Shown here: in pieces, positions 11,641 to 22,289 of the stretch
Layout: every line of letters starts with the position of its first letter
How positions within the stretch are numbered: the first letter of the stretch is position 1
Source of the DNA: Palaemon carinicauda
Taxonomy: Eukaryota > Arthropoda > Malacostraca > Decapoda > Palaemonidae
NCBI RefSeq assembly: GCF_036898095.1
Contig: NC_090730.1
Span: 21,152,344-21,216,343, forward strand
Length of the DNA stretch: 64,000 nt
Reading direction: 5' to 3'
Position numbers and translations under genes: made by a program
Notes under the pieces: model-generated
What the model saw: the letters and a program-made list of their open reading frames with translations, nothing else
Told to the model about the DNA's origin: nothing
Databases searched by the model: none

Positions 11641-11849
11641 GAAAGACAACAATTGTCCATTCTATAAGGAAATACTGAATCCATTATTATTATTATCATC
11701 TATGGTTATTATTTGTTTTTCTCAATTTTATTATAATTTCTTTAACAGTTTTTTATTTCAATTTTTATATTTTTCATTCATGTCATTATTTGAATATTTG
11801 ATGATTGTTTGTCTTTATTTTTTCATGGGGAATGTCCCCTGGATCCACT

Positions 11850-11850
<1 letters not shown>

Positions 11851-11932
<82 letters not shown>
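11851..11932. repeat. Compound (TA)n-(GT)n microsatellite
   Basis: About 65 bp of TA then 8 GT repeats, followed by a T-rich stretch. Confidence 0.97.
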
Positions 11933-12177
11933 ATTTTTTTCTTTTTTTTTTACATGTTTTTGTGCTTATGTGTGTTACGACTAGAGTGCTGGCTTTCAAT
12001 TTGGACACCAACACCCTCGGATTTTCATTTTCAGTCCTCCACTTATTGTAATTCTTTTGTAACTCCTCCCATGATTCCCTAATTAGGAAAATAATATTCA
12101 TGCCGAGCATTTTATGTACGGAGTTATGAAATAATTTGAAATTATCAACTTTTAAGGGAGATTCAAGTTTAATTTAT

Positions 12178-12381
12178 CAATTTATCAATACATGAGTCGA
12201 CATAATGAAGATCCAGTCGGGTTTTCTGTAACCTTCATTCGGCCGTTAAACACCCGCTGCATTTATTGTTGTTTTCAGCAATTTATCAATACATGAGTCG
12301 ACATAATGAAGATGCAATAGGCTTTTCTGTAACCTTCATTCGACCCTTGAACACCCGCAGCATTTATCGTTGTTTTCGCGT
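12178..12381. repeat. Tandem duplication, 101-bp period, two copies
   Basis: ATTTATCAATACATGAGTCG begins at 12180 and again at 12281. The copies share the CGACATAATGAAGAT block, the CTGTAACCTTCATTCG block and the AACACCCGC block, with a handful of substitutions. Confidence 0.88.
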
Positions 12382-12429
12382 GTCTCGTCACTCCTATTTT
12401 AGTCGAATGTCATGACGTCATCGCCAGTA

Positions 12430-12730
12430 GAATAACATCATTAGATCAAAGAACACACCCCGCAAACTAGCAGTAATCTACCACAGACTAAGGTTAGGGT
12501 ACCCCTGCTCATGGGAAATCATCAACCCTGAGGGTAGGCAATGCAAGTACTGCGAAGCTGTTCCGGCACTCCCACTAGAGCATTACCTCTGCCACTGCCC
12601 AGAAACCACAAATCTAAAACAAAACCTCAGCCAAGGAGTGCCGCATACTGCAGAACAGGTGACTGCCCACATTCTCAAAAACATAGAAACGCTTGCAGGT
12701 TTTCTGCGATCTTACCCCCCACCTAGGTAA
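12430..12730 (+). pseudogene. LINE ORF2 C-terminus with zinc-knuckle
   Basis: One frame reads PASLAVIYHRLRLGYPCSWE, then CKYCEAVPALPLEHYLCHCP and a stop at 12728-12730. The C-x2-C...H-x4-C arrangement after a helical IYHRLRLG segment is the usual C-terminal end of I/jockey-type LINE ORF2 proteins. It differs from the jockey-like LINE at 42.5 kb, so it is a second family. Only the last 100 codons are present (5' truncated). Confidence 0.7.
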
Positions 12731-13495
12731 GAAGATAGTCTCTCCCAGCCTATGCAGAGATCAACTTTCAACCACCCTTAGCCCTCTTCTCCTTGGTTAA
12801 GGCTTCCCCCCGCCCTTTTTTGCCATCTAACGCAAATCACTCCTCTCTTCTCCCAGCCCCTCTAACTCACTGGGACTAAGCTCTATAACCTTTCACCCTT
12901 AAAACTTCATCTCAACTCTTTGGCCCTCAACAGGACCTAAACACTGGGTCTCTTGACCCTGCCTGCTTGAAGCAGGCATTCATATAAGAAAAATCTTTTC
13001 GACGCTATCCCTGGCATGCCAGAGGCATACCCAGTGACACCAGGCAAGCAGTAATAAGTACTTATGCTTAAAACTACTTCTTTCCCCTCCCACTGAGAAC
13101 CCTTCCCTCCTCTCCCAGTCTCTCTAACTTACTGGGACTAAACTCTTTAATCTTTCACCCTTGAGCCTAATCTCATCACTTTGGCCCTAAACACTTGGTC
13201 TCTTGACCCTGCCTGCCTAAAGCAGGCATTTCTATAAGTAAAGTCGTTTGACGCCGCCCCTGGCCTGCCAGGGGCTTAATCAGTGCTGGCCCTTGGGCTG
13301 AGCAAGCTCGCAACATGTTGCGAAATCTAAATTGACCTTTGCAAGCAGCAATAAGTACTTACACTTGAAACTGCTTCTTTCTTCTCCCACTGGAAATCCC
13401 CCTTTCCTCTCCCAGACTCTCCTACTCACTAGGACACTCTGCTTTACAGCTTTTCCCCTACCACTATAAAACCTCTCTTCTCGCCTGTAACTAGG
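12731..13495 (+). repeat. LINE 3' UTR with two to three diverged internal repeats
   Basis: Follows the stop codon of the preceding LINE fragment. A C/T-rich block containing CTCTCCCAG...CTCACTGGGACTAA and TCTTGACCCTGCCTGC...AAGCAGGCATT occurs at about 12840-13085, again at 13101-13380 and partly at 13400-13490, with offsets of about 262 and 298 bp. AAGCAGYAATAAGTACTTA recurs near the end of the first two. Confidence 0.6.
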
Positions 13496-13499
13496 GAAA

Positions 13500-13544
13500 T
13501 ATATAATATATATATGTATATATATATATATCTATATATATATC

Positions 13545-13630
<86 letters not shown>

Positions 13631-13650
13631 TATATATATATATATATATA
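13500..13650. repeat. (TA)n microsatellite
   Basis: TA repeats with TATG, TATC, CATA and GATA interruptions, at the 3' edge of the Penelope-like element. Confidence 0.95.
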
Positions 13651-13971
13651 AAGTATGGAGACAGGAGCAATTACTCAAGCATAAACATATTGGAGTAGGG
13701 AGACGCGTTCTGTTTTTTCATCCATTTATTTGCGCCGACGTTTCGTATCAGTTTGATACATTTTCCAGGCTGAAACGATTACAAATCAATTGTGTATAAG
13801 TAAAAAGATACACACAACGTTTACCAACACCAAAAATAAAAAGCTTTTTAATAAATTAAGAATAAAAACAGAGTAAAAACAGAAACACAGAATAACAGTG
13901 AGAGGGCTTGGAGCGAATATAGAGAAACAAATTAATTCAATGATAATTATGATAATAATAATAATAGAGAA

Positions 13972-14032
<61 letters not shown>

Positions 14033-14662
14033 GAACGAACAAGACACCTACCCACAGCGGTAGCGTAAGGCGAACTGACATGAAAAATTGTTATGGAAGG
14101 GAGTGTAAACAAAACAACAGGTAATTAGGCAATAAACAATTGGGTGGAAGACGACTGGTGGTTAAGAGAAGGTACAGTTAGCTTAATCATTATTGATTCA
14201 AGGGTGGTTAGTTCGTCTATATGTCGGGTTCTTCCTATTATGTTAAAATGACTGGTAGCCTATCTATGTGTGTTTTGCAACTTTTACTGTGATTTCTCAT
14301 GTTAGATTGTTCTGGATTTGATAATCGATAACCCGTTCTATAACTAATTCCTTGATGAGAGGAAATTCGGACTTTTAGCAGCCTCTGGTGCAACCGATGT
14401 AAGTGCCAAGATCACATCTGGGACAATTATACTTATAAACGACACCGGAGGCAAACAGGGGGCTGATCTTATCCTTGACTTGGAAGAGTGAGCCGATAGT
14501 TCGGGGGTTTATGGGAATTAGTTTTAAATTAAGGGCAGGCAATTGCTCACTGAACAGGTTAATGCATTTTTTCCTAAATTTATTATTATGGAGAAAGGGA
14601 AATCTAGCAAACATACGCAGCTTGGGGACATTGTGGACTATTGGGGTTGGATTGAATTTCAG
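13651..14662 (-). mobile_element. Penelope-like element, 5'-truncated, GIY-YIG endonuclease end
   Basis: On the minus strand, 14662-14375 reads SLFQVKDKISPLFASGVVYK and then YNCPRCDLGTYIGCTR. This is the start of the GIY-YIG nuclease module of Penelope-like retroelements, with the Cys pair before YIG. After a frameshift near 14380 the domain continues with LKVRISSHQGISYRTGYRLS, NMRNHSKSC and, after another break, LESIMIKLTVPSLN and SSTQLFIA (to about 14110). The product would cut DNA for integration. The 3' UTR contains an (AAT)n run (13975-14030 region) and CAAACTGATACGAAACGTCG at about 13757-13738. The RT domain is missing, so the copy is truncated at 14662, where a (CATA)n tract begins. 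Several frame breaks mean it is inactive. Confidence 0.82.
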
Positions 14663-14679
14663 AGTAAGTAGCTTAATCT

Positions 14680-14717
14680 GAATGTGTGTATGTATGTATG
14701 TATGTATATATATATAC

Positions 14718-14752
<35 letters not shown>

Positions 14753-14873
14753 TATTTATACATATATATATATATATATATATGTGTGTTTGTGTGTATA
14801 TATATATATATATATATATACTGTATATACATATATATATTCATACATATACTGTATATACATATATATATTC

Positions 14874-14907
<34 letters not shown>

Positions 14908-14966
14908 TATGCATACATGCATATACATACATGCATACAAATACATACGTACATACATATACATAC

Positions 14967-15001
<35 letters not shown>

Positions 15002-15073
15002 CATATATACTGTATATGCATACATGCATATACATACATGCATACAAATACATACGTACATACATATACATAC

Positions 15074-15112
<39 letters not shown>
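14680..15112. repeat. Complex (TA)n/(CATA)n microsatellite region
   Basis: TA and CATA/TATG repeats. A block starting TACTGTATATGCATACATGC occurs at 14901 and again at 15008 (107-bp offset). A smaller block, TATACTGTATATACATATAT followed by ATTCATACA, is tandemly repeated at about 14817-14880. Confidence 0.95.
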
Positions 15113-15116
<4 letters not shown>

Positions 15117-15645
15117 TATACGTACTTAGGACAGACAGTGTTTCCCCAGGACATGAGACCTAAATTAAAGATAAGCATAGGATTGGAAGCTTTTGGTAAA
15201 TAAACTGAGATTTTATAGATTTAAGATGTGATTTTCTCTAAAAAAAATTTTATAATCAAATGGTCCTACCAGTATTAACTTGAGCATCGGAAACTTGGAG
15301 CCTTATTAAAGCCTTAGAACATAAACTAATCACAACTCGAAGATCTATGGAAAGAATAGTGGTGGGATTAACACTAAGAGATAGAAAGTAAACGGAAATA
15401 GAGGATATATTAACAACATGTAAGAAAAAGAAAAGCACTGTGGCCGGACTTGATGTATAATGAAGACAGATAACAGATGGACATTAAGATTATCAGTATG
15501 TGTCTTTAGAGATTGCAAAAGAAGCAGGAAAAGGAAGAAAAGACAGTGGATTTTTTAGCTTACTTTGCGGGTATAGACTGTCATAGGAAGAACATGAACA
15601 GACGGGAGTGGGAGGACATGTCTGAGGCCGTTCCTGTCCCTGCGC
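15113..15645 (+). pseudogene. LINE 3' fragment, same family as 7357-8050
   Basis: The frames read [33 protein letters not shown]-like and LEHKLITTRRSMERIVVG, then LTLRDRK, RWTLRLSVCL and the final NMNRREWEDMSEAV. This is the C-terminal RT region typical of decapod endonuclease-RT LINEs. Multiple stops and shifts are present. The fragment starts exactly where the TA microsatellite ends. Confidence 0.8.
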
Positions 15646-15936
15646 TATAATTGACAAATGGAGGCAATAATTGTTCGGAGGCCTAACATAAGGTTACAAG
15701 TCATTGCAAAATATCAACATAAAATATAACTTGTAGATGCTTATATGGAAGAGGCTTATACAGAGGATTCAAAATGTTGGAGAAAATGTCCTTGTAAAAT
15801 GCATAGCAAACTCCAACCCTTAAAATCGTGAACGATCGATTTACATTAGGGTACATATCAGTACACTACACGGGGAGTTAAGGGGACGAGTGACTGCTGC
15901 TGTATATTGTAGCCGGTAACGCTGTGTTTAGCAATA
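15646..15936. other. Unassigned sequence
   Basis: No gene or repeat recognised. Confidence 0.4.
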
Positions 15937-16120
15937 GCGAAACTGTTGGCAACGCTGCCTGTATAGAAAAGTCGCCGAACGTCTAAACAAGTGATCAAAA
16001 TTTATAATAATTTTACGAAGTGGTGCATGAAAAAATATTGCTATTTGCTCAACAGCACTGTTAAATTAATAAAAATGCTCAGCTACTTTTCTGTACAGGC
16101 AGCGTTACCAGCAGTTTCTC
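15937..16120. mobile_element. Short TIR element (MITE-like), 184 bp
   Basis: The left end 15937-15972 reads GCGAAACTGTTGGCAACGCT, then GCCTGTATAGAAAAGT. The right end 16085-16120 is its reverse complement with about five differences (ACTTTTCTGTACAGGCAGCG, then TTACCAGCAGTTTCTC). The interior of about 110 bp is AT-rich and non-coding. About 36-bp terminal inverted repeats on a 184-bp body suggest a non-autonomous DNA transposon. No clear target duplication was found. Confidence 0.68.
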
Positions 16121-16317
16121 TGACTTTACAGTAGGCCTACTCCTGAATGAACTTCTTCCCCAGGTTACATTATATACTCCTGCTTTATTTAACTGACATC
16201 GCAAATAAATTATATTTCATGTTCCAAATTTTCCTTGGTTTCTAATTCCTCACCAACTTATTATATATTTGTTAATCTATACTTTTGCTCGTTGTTGTTG
16301 TTGTTGTTGTTATCTAC

Positions 16318-16958
16318 TGTTATTATTATTATTATTACTTACTTACTTACTAAGCTGCAACCCTAGTTGGAAAAGCAGTATGCTATAAGCCCAGGGGCTC
16401 CAACAGGGAAAATAGCTGAGTGCGGAAAGGAAAAAAGGAAAATAAAATATTCTAAGAAGAGTAACAACAATAAATATCTCCTATATAAACTATAAAAACT
16501 TTAACAAAACAAGAGGAAGAGAAATAAGATAGGAGAGTGTGCTCGAGTGTACCCTCAAGCAAGAGAACTCTAACCCAAGACAGTGAAAGGCCATGGTACA
16601 GAGGCTATGGCACTACCCAAGACTAGAGAACAGTGGTTTGATTTTGGAGTGTCCTCCTAGAAGAGCTGCTTACCATAGCTAAAGAGCTAAAGAGGAAAGT
16701 GGCACTGAACAATTACAGTGCAGTAACCCCTTGGGTGATGAAGAATTGTTTGGTAATCTGTGTTGTCAGGTGTATGAGGATAGAGGAGAATATGTAAAGA
16801 ATATGCCAGACTATTCAGTGTGTATGTAGGCAAAGGGAAAATGAACCGTAACCAGAGAGGAGGATCCAATGTAGTACTGTCTGGCCAGTCAAAAGACCCC
16901 ATAACTCTCTAGCGGTAGTATCTCAACGGGTGGCTGGTGCCCTGGCCAACCTACTACC
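16318..16958 (-). mobile_element. SINE-like dispersed repeat, copy A
   Basis: About 640 bp, reading on the minus strand from GGTTGGCCAGGGCACCAGCC (16957) to a (TAA)n tail (16318-16338). The 3' part, TTTTCCAACTAGGGTTGCAG preceded by CTGTTGGAGCCCCTGGGCTT, is shared with the CR1/L2-like LINE at 60.5 kb and with copies B and C. It has no coding capacity. A (GTT)n run at 16286-16310 lies just outside. Confidence 0.75.
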
Positions 16959-16986
16959 TACTACACTATCATATGACCCATTTGGG

Positions 16987-17195
16987 AAAAATGATATTTC
17001 ATTAATAAAATAAATTTTTGAATATACTTACCCACTGGTTATATAAGAATGGCTAAAGTCTCTAGATGCTAAAGTCTCTAGACGCCCGGCAGAAAATTCA
17101 AAATCTCGAAGCTTATCGAAGATATGCCAGGTGTACACTAGCGCCCTCGTGGTACTACAGGTAGAACTATGCCAAACCCATCAGATCTTCCATGC
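16987..17195. repeat. DIRS left inverted terminal repeat
   Basis: Contains ACTTACCCACTGGTTATATA (17026-17045) and then AGGTGTACACTAGCGCCCTC (about 17130). It is the reverse complement of 24210-24386 apart from a 16-bp duplication (CTAAAGTCTCTAGATG, about 17053-17082) and scattered substitutions. Confidence 0.85.
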
Positions 17196-17226
17196 CCCAT
17201 AGTCTCTAGAGGGGAGGAGGGTGGGT

Positions 17227-17335
17227 TTTTAACTTATATAACCAGCGGGTAAGTATATACAAAAATTTATTTTATGAAAATGTCATTTTTAAATATGAAA
17301 CTTACCCGCTGGTTATATAAGAATGGCTGATTGAC
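17227..17335. repeat. DIRS internal complementary region
   Basis: Two parts are fused. 17227-17286 is the reverse complement of the outer left end (16988-17047: TTTTTAACTTATATAACCAG, CGGGTAAGTATATAC). 17276-17335 resembles the outer right end (TTTTTAAATATGAAACTTAC then CCGCTGGTTATATAAG). Such a region, matching both ends joined together, is diagnostic of DIRS architecture and serves in forming the circular intermediate. Confidence 0.8.
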
Positions 17336-17714
17336 ATCCTTGGTGGCGGGTCAGAGACAGCTACATAATTGGAAATTCACTTAAGAGTTACATAAACAAC
17401 TTAAGAAGTTCTCACCTGATAAGGAAGCTGACTGCAATGATACTCTGCCTCATTTTGTCTGCTATCCTTAGGAGATCCAGCGGTCCACCCAGGGGGCTCA
17501 TGATCTCAAGGAGCTGTCAAACGGTGCAATAACCTATAACATGACAGGACCTCAACTAATACCCTTGTTCCAAGCACACTCTAGGAACAAATTGACCACC
17601 TGACCAAATCAAAGGATTGCGGAAGACTGACGACCAATCTCCACATACAACCATAACTAAACAAGTTCCAAGAGAAAGAAAAGGTTATTAGAAAAAAGGA
17701 AAAATAGTGGTAGA

Positions 17715-18858
17715 TCATTCACCTACTATCGCATTCGCTGCTACGAATGGACCCAACATATAACAGTCCTCATAGAGAGTCTGAACATGCTTTAAATAAT
17801 ATGCGAAAACGGACTTACTTCTCCAAAAAGTCGTATCCATCAAACTTTGCAGAGAACGGTTCTGCTTAAAAGCCACTGAAGTCGCTACCGCTCTGACCTC
17901 ATGTGTCTTCACCTTGAGAAGCCTCTGGTCTGCCTCATCACACTGGGTGTGAGCCTCTCCAATTAAAAGCCTAATGAAAAAGGATAAGGCATTCTTTGAC
18001 ATGGGTAGTGAAGGTTTTCAAACTGCACACCACAGAGCGTCTGAGTCGTCTCTCAAACTCTTAGTTCTGTCCAAATAGAGCCGTAATGCTCTTACAGGGC
18101 AAAGCACTTTCTCCAACTCGTCTCCCACCACATCATAGAGGTTAGGGATCTCGAAAGACTTCGGCCATGCGCGGGAAGGCTTTTCATTCTTTGCCAAAAT
18201 CCCAACTGTAAGGAGCATATGGCTTTTCCGTCCCGGAAACCATGTTCCTGCTTAAGGCGTGAACTTCACTAACCCTTTTAGCAGTGGCAAGACTAACCAG
18301 AAACAGAGTTTACAAGGTTAGATCCTTAAACGAGGCCGAGTGTGAAGGCTCAAATCTGTCACTCATGAGAAATTTAAGAACTATGTCCAAGTTCCAGGCA
18401 AGAAATTCTGGTTGTCTTTTCTTTGAGGTGTCAAAAGACTTAAGCAGATCCTGCAGGTCATTATTGGAGAGGTACAAGTTCCTGTGCCTAAAAACCATGG
18501 CCAACATACTTCTGTAACCTTTGATTGTAGAGGACGAAAAGTTATGCTTATTTCTGAGGTCTAGGAAGAAATCTGCCACCTGAGTTATAGAGGTACTGGA
18601 TGAAGAAACCGAATTAGCTCTACACCATTCTCTGAACAACTCCCACTTGGACTGATACACCTTGATGTTAGAGGACCTCCTTGCTCTTGCAATAGCCTTG
18701 GCTGCCTTCTTCGAAAAGCCTCTAGCTCTAGCGAGTTTTTCGATAGTCTGAAGGCAGTCAGACATAGAGCCCGGAGGTTTAGGTGGTTTCGTGCCAAGTG
18801 AGGTTGTCTGAGAAGATCTGGTCTTAAGGGAAGGCTTCTCGGGACATCTATCATCCAT
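17715..18858 (-). pseudogene. DIRS tyrosine recombinase
   Basis: Integrase of the DIRS element (lambda-integrase fold). The first piece, 18858-18310, carries the SAM-like core-binding domain: KLARARGFSKKAAKAIARA, YQSKWELFREWCRANSV, ITQVADFFLDL and STIKGYRSMLAMVFRH. The catalytic domain follows in shifted frames. It shows LATAKRVSEVHA (first Arg, near 18270), HEVRAVATSVAF (His and second Arg, near 17900) and FAYYL (nucleophile Tyr, near 17800). The R-H-R-Y set is thus still visible, but frameshifts near 18300, 18220 and 18005 and in-frame stops break the protein. It lies at the 3' end of the element, just before the internal complementary region, as expected. Confidence 0.85.
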
Positions 18859-18899
18859 TCCAGTACCTCTGGAAACCAGCTTCTTGACGGCCAGAATGG

Positions 18900-20370
18900 A
18901 GCTATCAGAGTCATCCTAGTTCCTTTGTGCGACACAAACTTCTGTATCGCCTTGTAAAGAATCTTGAACGGTGGGAATGCATACACCTCCATGTGTGACC
19001 AATTCGTCTGGAAAGCATATATGTGCATGGCTTCGGGATCCGGTACTGGTGAACAGTAGAACTCTAGTCTCTTCGTCTTTGCGGTTGCAAAAAGATCTTC
19101 GAGAGGACGACCCCTTAACCGCCACAGACTCTTGCAGACCTCTGGGTGTAACATCCATTCCATGGAGAGAACCTGATCCCTCCTGCTGAGTCTGTCCACA
19201 CTTACTTTGTTAACCCCCTGAATAAAACGAGTCAATAGTGTCACTTTCCTTTCCTCTGCCCATATCAGAAGAGGTCTCGCTATTTCGTCCAGAGTCCATG
19301 AGGGGGTGCCGCCTTGCTTCGCGATATACGCTAGAGCTGTGGTGCTGTTCGCATTGATTTGGATTACTTTGCCCAGGATCTGCTCTTCGAAGCCTTTGAG
19401 GGCCAGATGTATTGCCAAAAGCTCCTTTTGGTTTATGTGGAGAGATTTTTGCTCTACCGTCCACAGACCTGAGAGCTCCTTCTTCCCTAATGTTGCTCCC
19501 CACCCCGAGTTTGAGGAGTCGGAAAACAACACGAGGTCTGGGCTCTTCTGATGTAAAGACAGGCCTTCCTTCAGTCTGTGCTCGCTGTTCCACCACTGAA
19601 GAAGTGACTTTATGGAATTTGTGATGACAATACTTTCCTTGTCGAGACTCCCCTTTTTTCCAATGCCAATTGAGGTGAAACTGAAGGGGGCTTAAATGTA
19701 ACCTCCCCAGAGTCACGAACTTTTCCAATGATGAGAAAGTCCCCAGAAGGCTCAACCATTCCCTTACTGAACTGACGTCCTTCTTTATAAAAGCTCAAAG
19801 TTTTTGGAGTGCTGTTTGGATCCTCACAGGCGACGGAAAAGCCTGAAAACTCTAACTGTGAATCTCCATCCCCAAATAAAAAATCTCCTGGGATGGAGTC
19901 AGCTGTGATTTCTTCAAACTCACCAGGAGTCCCAGTTCCTTGGTCAATTCCAAGGTCATTCTTAGGTCTTTCAAACAGCAATCGACTGAGGTGGCTCTTA
20001 AAAGCCAATTGTCCAGGTACAGGGAAGCCCTGATTCTCCTTGAATTTAGCATGCTTGCAACATTCAGCATTATCTTGGTGAACAATAGAGGAGCTGTGCT
20101 GAGACCGAAACATAAGGCTCTGAATTGGGAGACCTTGTTTCCGTACATGAATCTCAGATAATGTCTGCAGCTGGGATGTATTGGAATATGGAAGTAGGCG
20201 TCCTGGAGGTCTAATGAGACCATCCAATCTCCCTTCCTTACCGCCACCAGAACTGTCTTCTGCGTGTCCATAGTAAACGTCGTGTTCTGGATGTAGCCAT
20301 TTAGAACACTTACGTAAGTCCAGAACCGGTCTCCATTCTCCTGAACTCTTGGGAACTAAGAAAAGCTGGT
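18900..20370 (-). pseudogene. DIRS reverse transcriptase-RNase H
   Basis: RT: after a broken KSSGEWRPVL segment (20340), 20271-19852 carries VRKGDWMVSLDLQDAYFHIP (motif A), FRALCFGLSTAPLLFTKIM (motif B) and LYLDNWLL (motif C). Motif C has YLDN where DIRS elements usually have YLDD. A linker REWLSLLGTFSSLEKFVTLG follows near 19740. RNase H spans about 19532-19200: LFSDSSNSGWGATLG (first Asp), INQKELLAIHLAL (Glu) and INANSTTALAYI (expected DN-TA, the Asp being lost), then SVDRLSRR. Frames change near 20310, 20230, 19850, 19610 and 19530. Two catalytic changes plus frameshifts indicate an inactive copy. Confidence 0.87.
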
Positions 20371-20371
20371 T

Positions 20372-22268
20372 TTAAAACCCCAGAGATGTTAAATCTTGTA
20401 CCCTCTCTATTGCTCGTTTCTCCAGTAACAGAGACATCTGAAGCCGCATGGCCTGCCTCTTTGGCCCCTCCCTGTATCTGGGCGAAAGATCCACCAGATC
20501 TGTGACTAGTGGAGGATTTGATAAAAATGGGATTTTGTATCCCTCCTTCAACACTAGGACGGACCAAGGGTCCGCTCCATTCTTCTCACAGGCCTTCCAG
20601 AAGTAATTCAGCCTGGCCCCTACTGCTGTCTGAAGGATAGGGCAGTCAGACTCTACCTCGGCCGGTCTTGGTTCCTCTCTTCTTAGATTTCCTCCCGTCG
20701 GACCTGAAGGAACCCCTTCCGGTAGGTTTACCACTAAAAGGCTGAGAGGGTCGTATCCCAAAAGTACCTTCCTTTGTTTACGGGACGAAAAAGAAGAAGG
20801 TAGAACTTTCCTGGCCGTATTGGCCACTAGATCATGCGTATCCTTTTGGGTAAGAGCAGTGGCAACTTCCCCTACCAACTCTGGGAATAGAGTAGATGAA
20901 AGTGGAGAAAATAGCAATTCCGATCTCTGGTAAAGGGAAACTCCCGCTGAGAGAAAGGAACACAGAGTATCCCTCTTCTTAATCACTCCAGCCGTGAACA
21001 AAGCAGCTAACTCGTTAGAGCCATCCCTCACTCCCTTGGCCATACAGGACATTATTATTATTATTAAATGCTAAGCTACAACCCTAGTTGGAAAAGCAGG
21101 ATGCTATAAGCCCAGGGGCCCCAACAGGGAAAATAGCTCAGTGAGGAAAGGAAACAAGGAAAAATTAAATATTTTAAGAATAGTAACAACATTAGAATAA
21201 ATATTTCCTATATAAACAATAAAAACTTCAACAAAACAAGAGAAAGAGAAACTAGATAGAACAGTGTGCCTGAGTGTACCCTCAAGCAAGAGAACTCTAA
21301 CCCAAGACAGTGGAAGGCCATGGTACAGAGGCTATAGCACTACCCAAGACTAGAGAACAATAGTTTGATTTTGGAGTGTCCTTCTCCTAGAAGAGCTGCT
21401 TACCATAGCTAAAGAGTCTCTTCTACCCTTACCAAGAGGAAAGTAGCCACTGAACAATTACATTGCCGTAGTTAACCCCTTGGGTGAAGAAGAATTGTTT
21501 GGTAATCTCAGTGTTGTCAGGTGTATGAGGACAGAGGAGAATCTGTAAAGAATAGGCCAGACTATTCGGTGTCTATGTAGGCAAAGGGAAAGAACCGTAA
21601 CCAGAGAGAAGGATCCAATATGGTACTGTCTGGCCAGTCAAAGGACCCCCTAAATCTCTAGCGGTAGTATCTCAACGGGCGGCTGGTGCCCTGGCCAACC
21701 TACTACTCTAGTGTCCATGCCTTTCAATTCAGAGACCTTTTTTCCTAGGGCTCCCAAAGACCAGTCTAAATAATTAAAAACTTCAAAGGCCCTGAACAAG
21801 CCTTCAAGTAAATGGTCAAATTCTGTCATCGACCACCACACTTTTGTTTTCCTCAAAGCCAGACGACGAGAAGAATCCACCAGGCTCGAGAAATCTTCCT
21901 GGGCAGAGGCAGGAACTCCCAAGCCCAGGACTTCCCCTGTCTCGTACCAAACGCTGGATTTGGAAGCCAATCTTGGGAGTGGAAAAGCAAAGCCCATTTT
22001 GCCAAGAGTCCTTTTAGAATGCATCCAAAAACCCATCAATTTTAAGGCTCTTTTAGAGCGTGAGAGCACCATCTTAGTGAAAATAGACACTTTAGTAGCC
22101 TTCCCCAGGGTAAATTCCGATGGGGGAGAGCGAGGAGCCACAGGGGTAAAATGGTCAGGAAAAAGTCCTGTGAAAATTAACATTAATTTCTTAAGGTCTG
22201 CAGAATGTTGATAATGTTTCTCTACTTCCTCTTCCGAAACAGCTTCCAATAGTTTGTCCATGTCAGAT
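20372..22268 (-). pseudogene. DIRS gag/pre-RT region, split by a SINE-like insertion
   Basis: 22261-21710 (beginning MDKLLEAVSEEEVEKHYQHS) and 21052-20372 are in the same frame and together make one protein region interrupted by the repeat at 21052-21709. The second part ends with ARLNYFWKACEKNGADPWSV, LKEGYKIPFLSNPPL and LLEKRAIERVQD, the segment that normally runs into the RT of DIRS elements. Its upstream half is predicted to be helical. A frameshift near 22280 separates it from ORF1 upstream. Confidence 0.78.
21052..21709 (-). mobile_element. SINE-like dispersed repeat, copy B, inside the DIRS element
   Basis: Near-full copy (about 650 bp) of the repeat at 16318-16958, same orientation, with a short (TAA)n tail at 21052-21066. 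It interrupts the DIRS gag/pre-RT frame, so it is younger than the DIRS insertion. No clear target duplication was recognised. Confidence 0.82.
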
Positions 22269-22289
22269 ACCTCCTCCGGGTATCCTCCG

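Noticed and set aside
12541..12726. 61-codon plus frame starting at ATG 12541
   Set aside because: Wrong frame; the LINE zinc-knuckle frame begins with TGC at 12542 and explains the region.
18284..18517. Plus-strand frames over the DIRS element (also 18971-19189, 19306-19624, 19809-20161, 21812-22211)
   Set aside because: They are antisense to recognisable DIRS domains.
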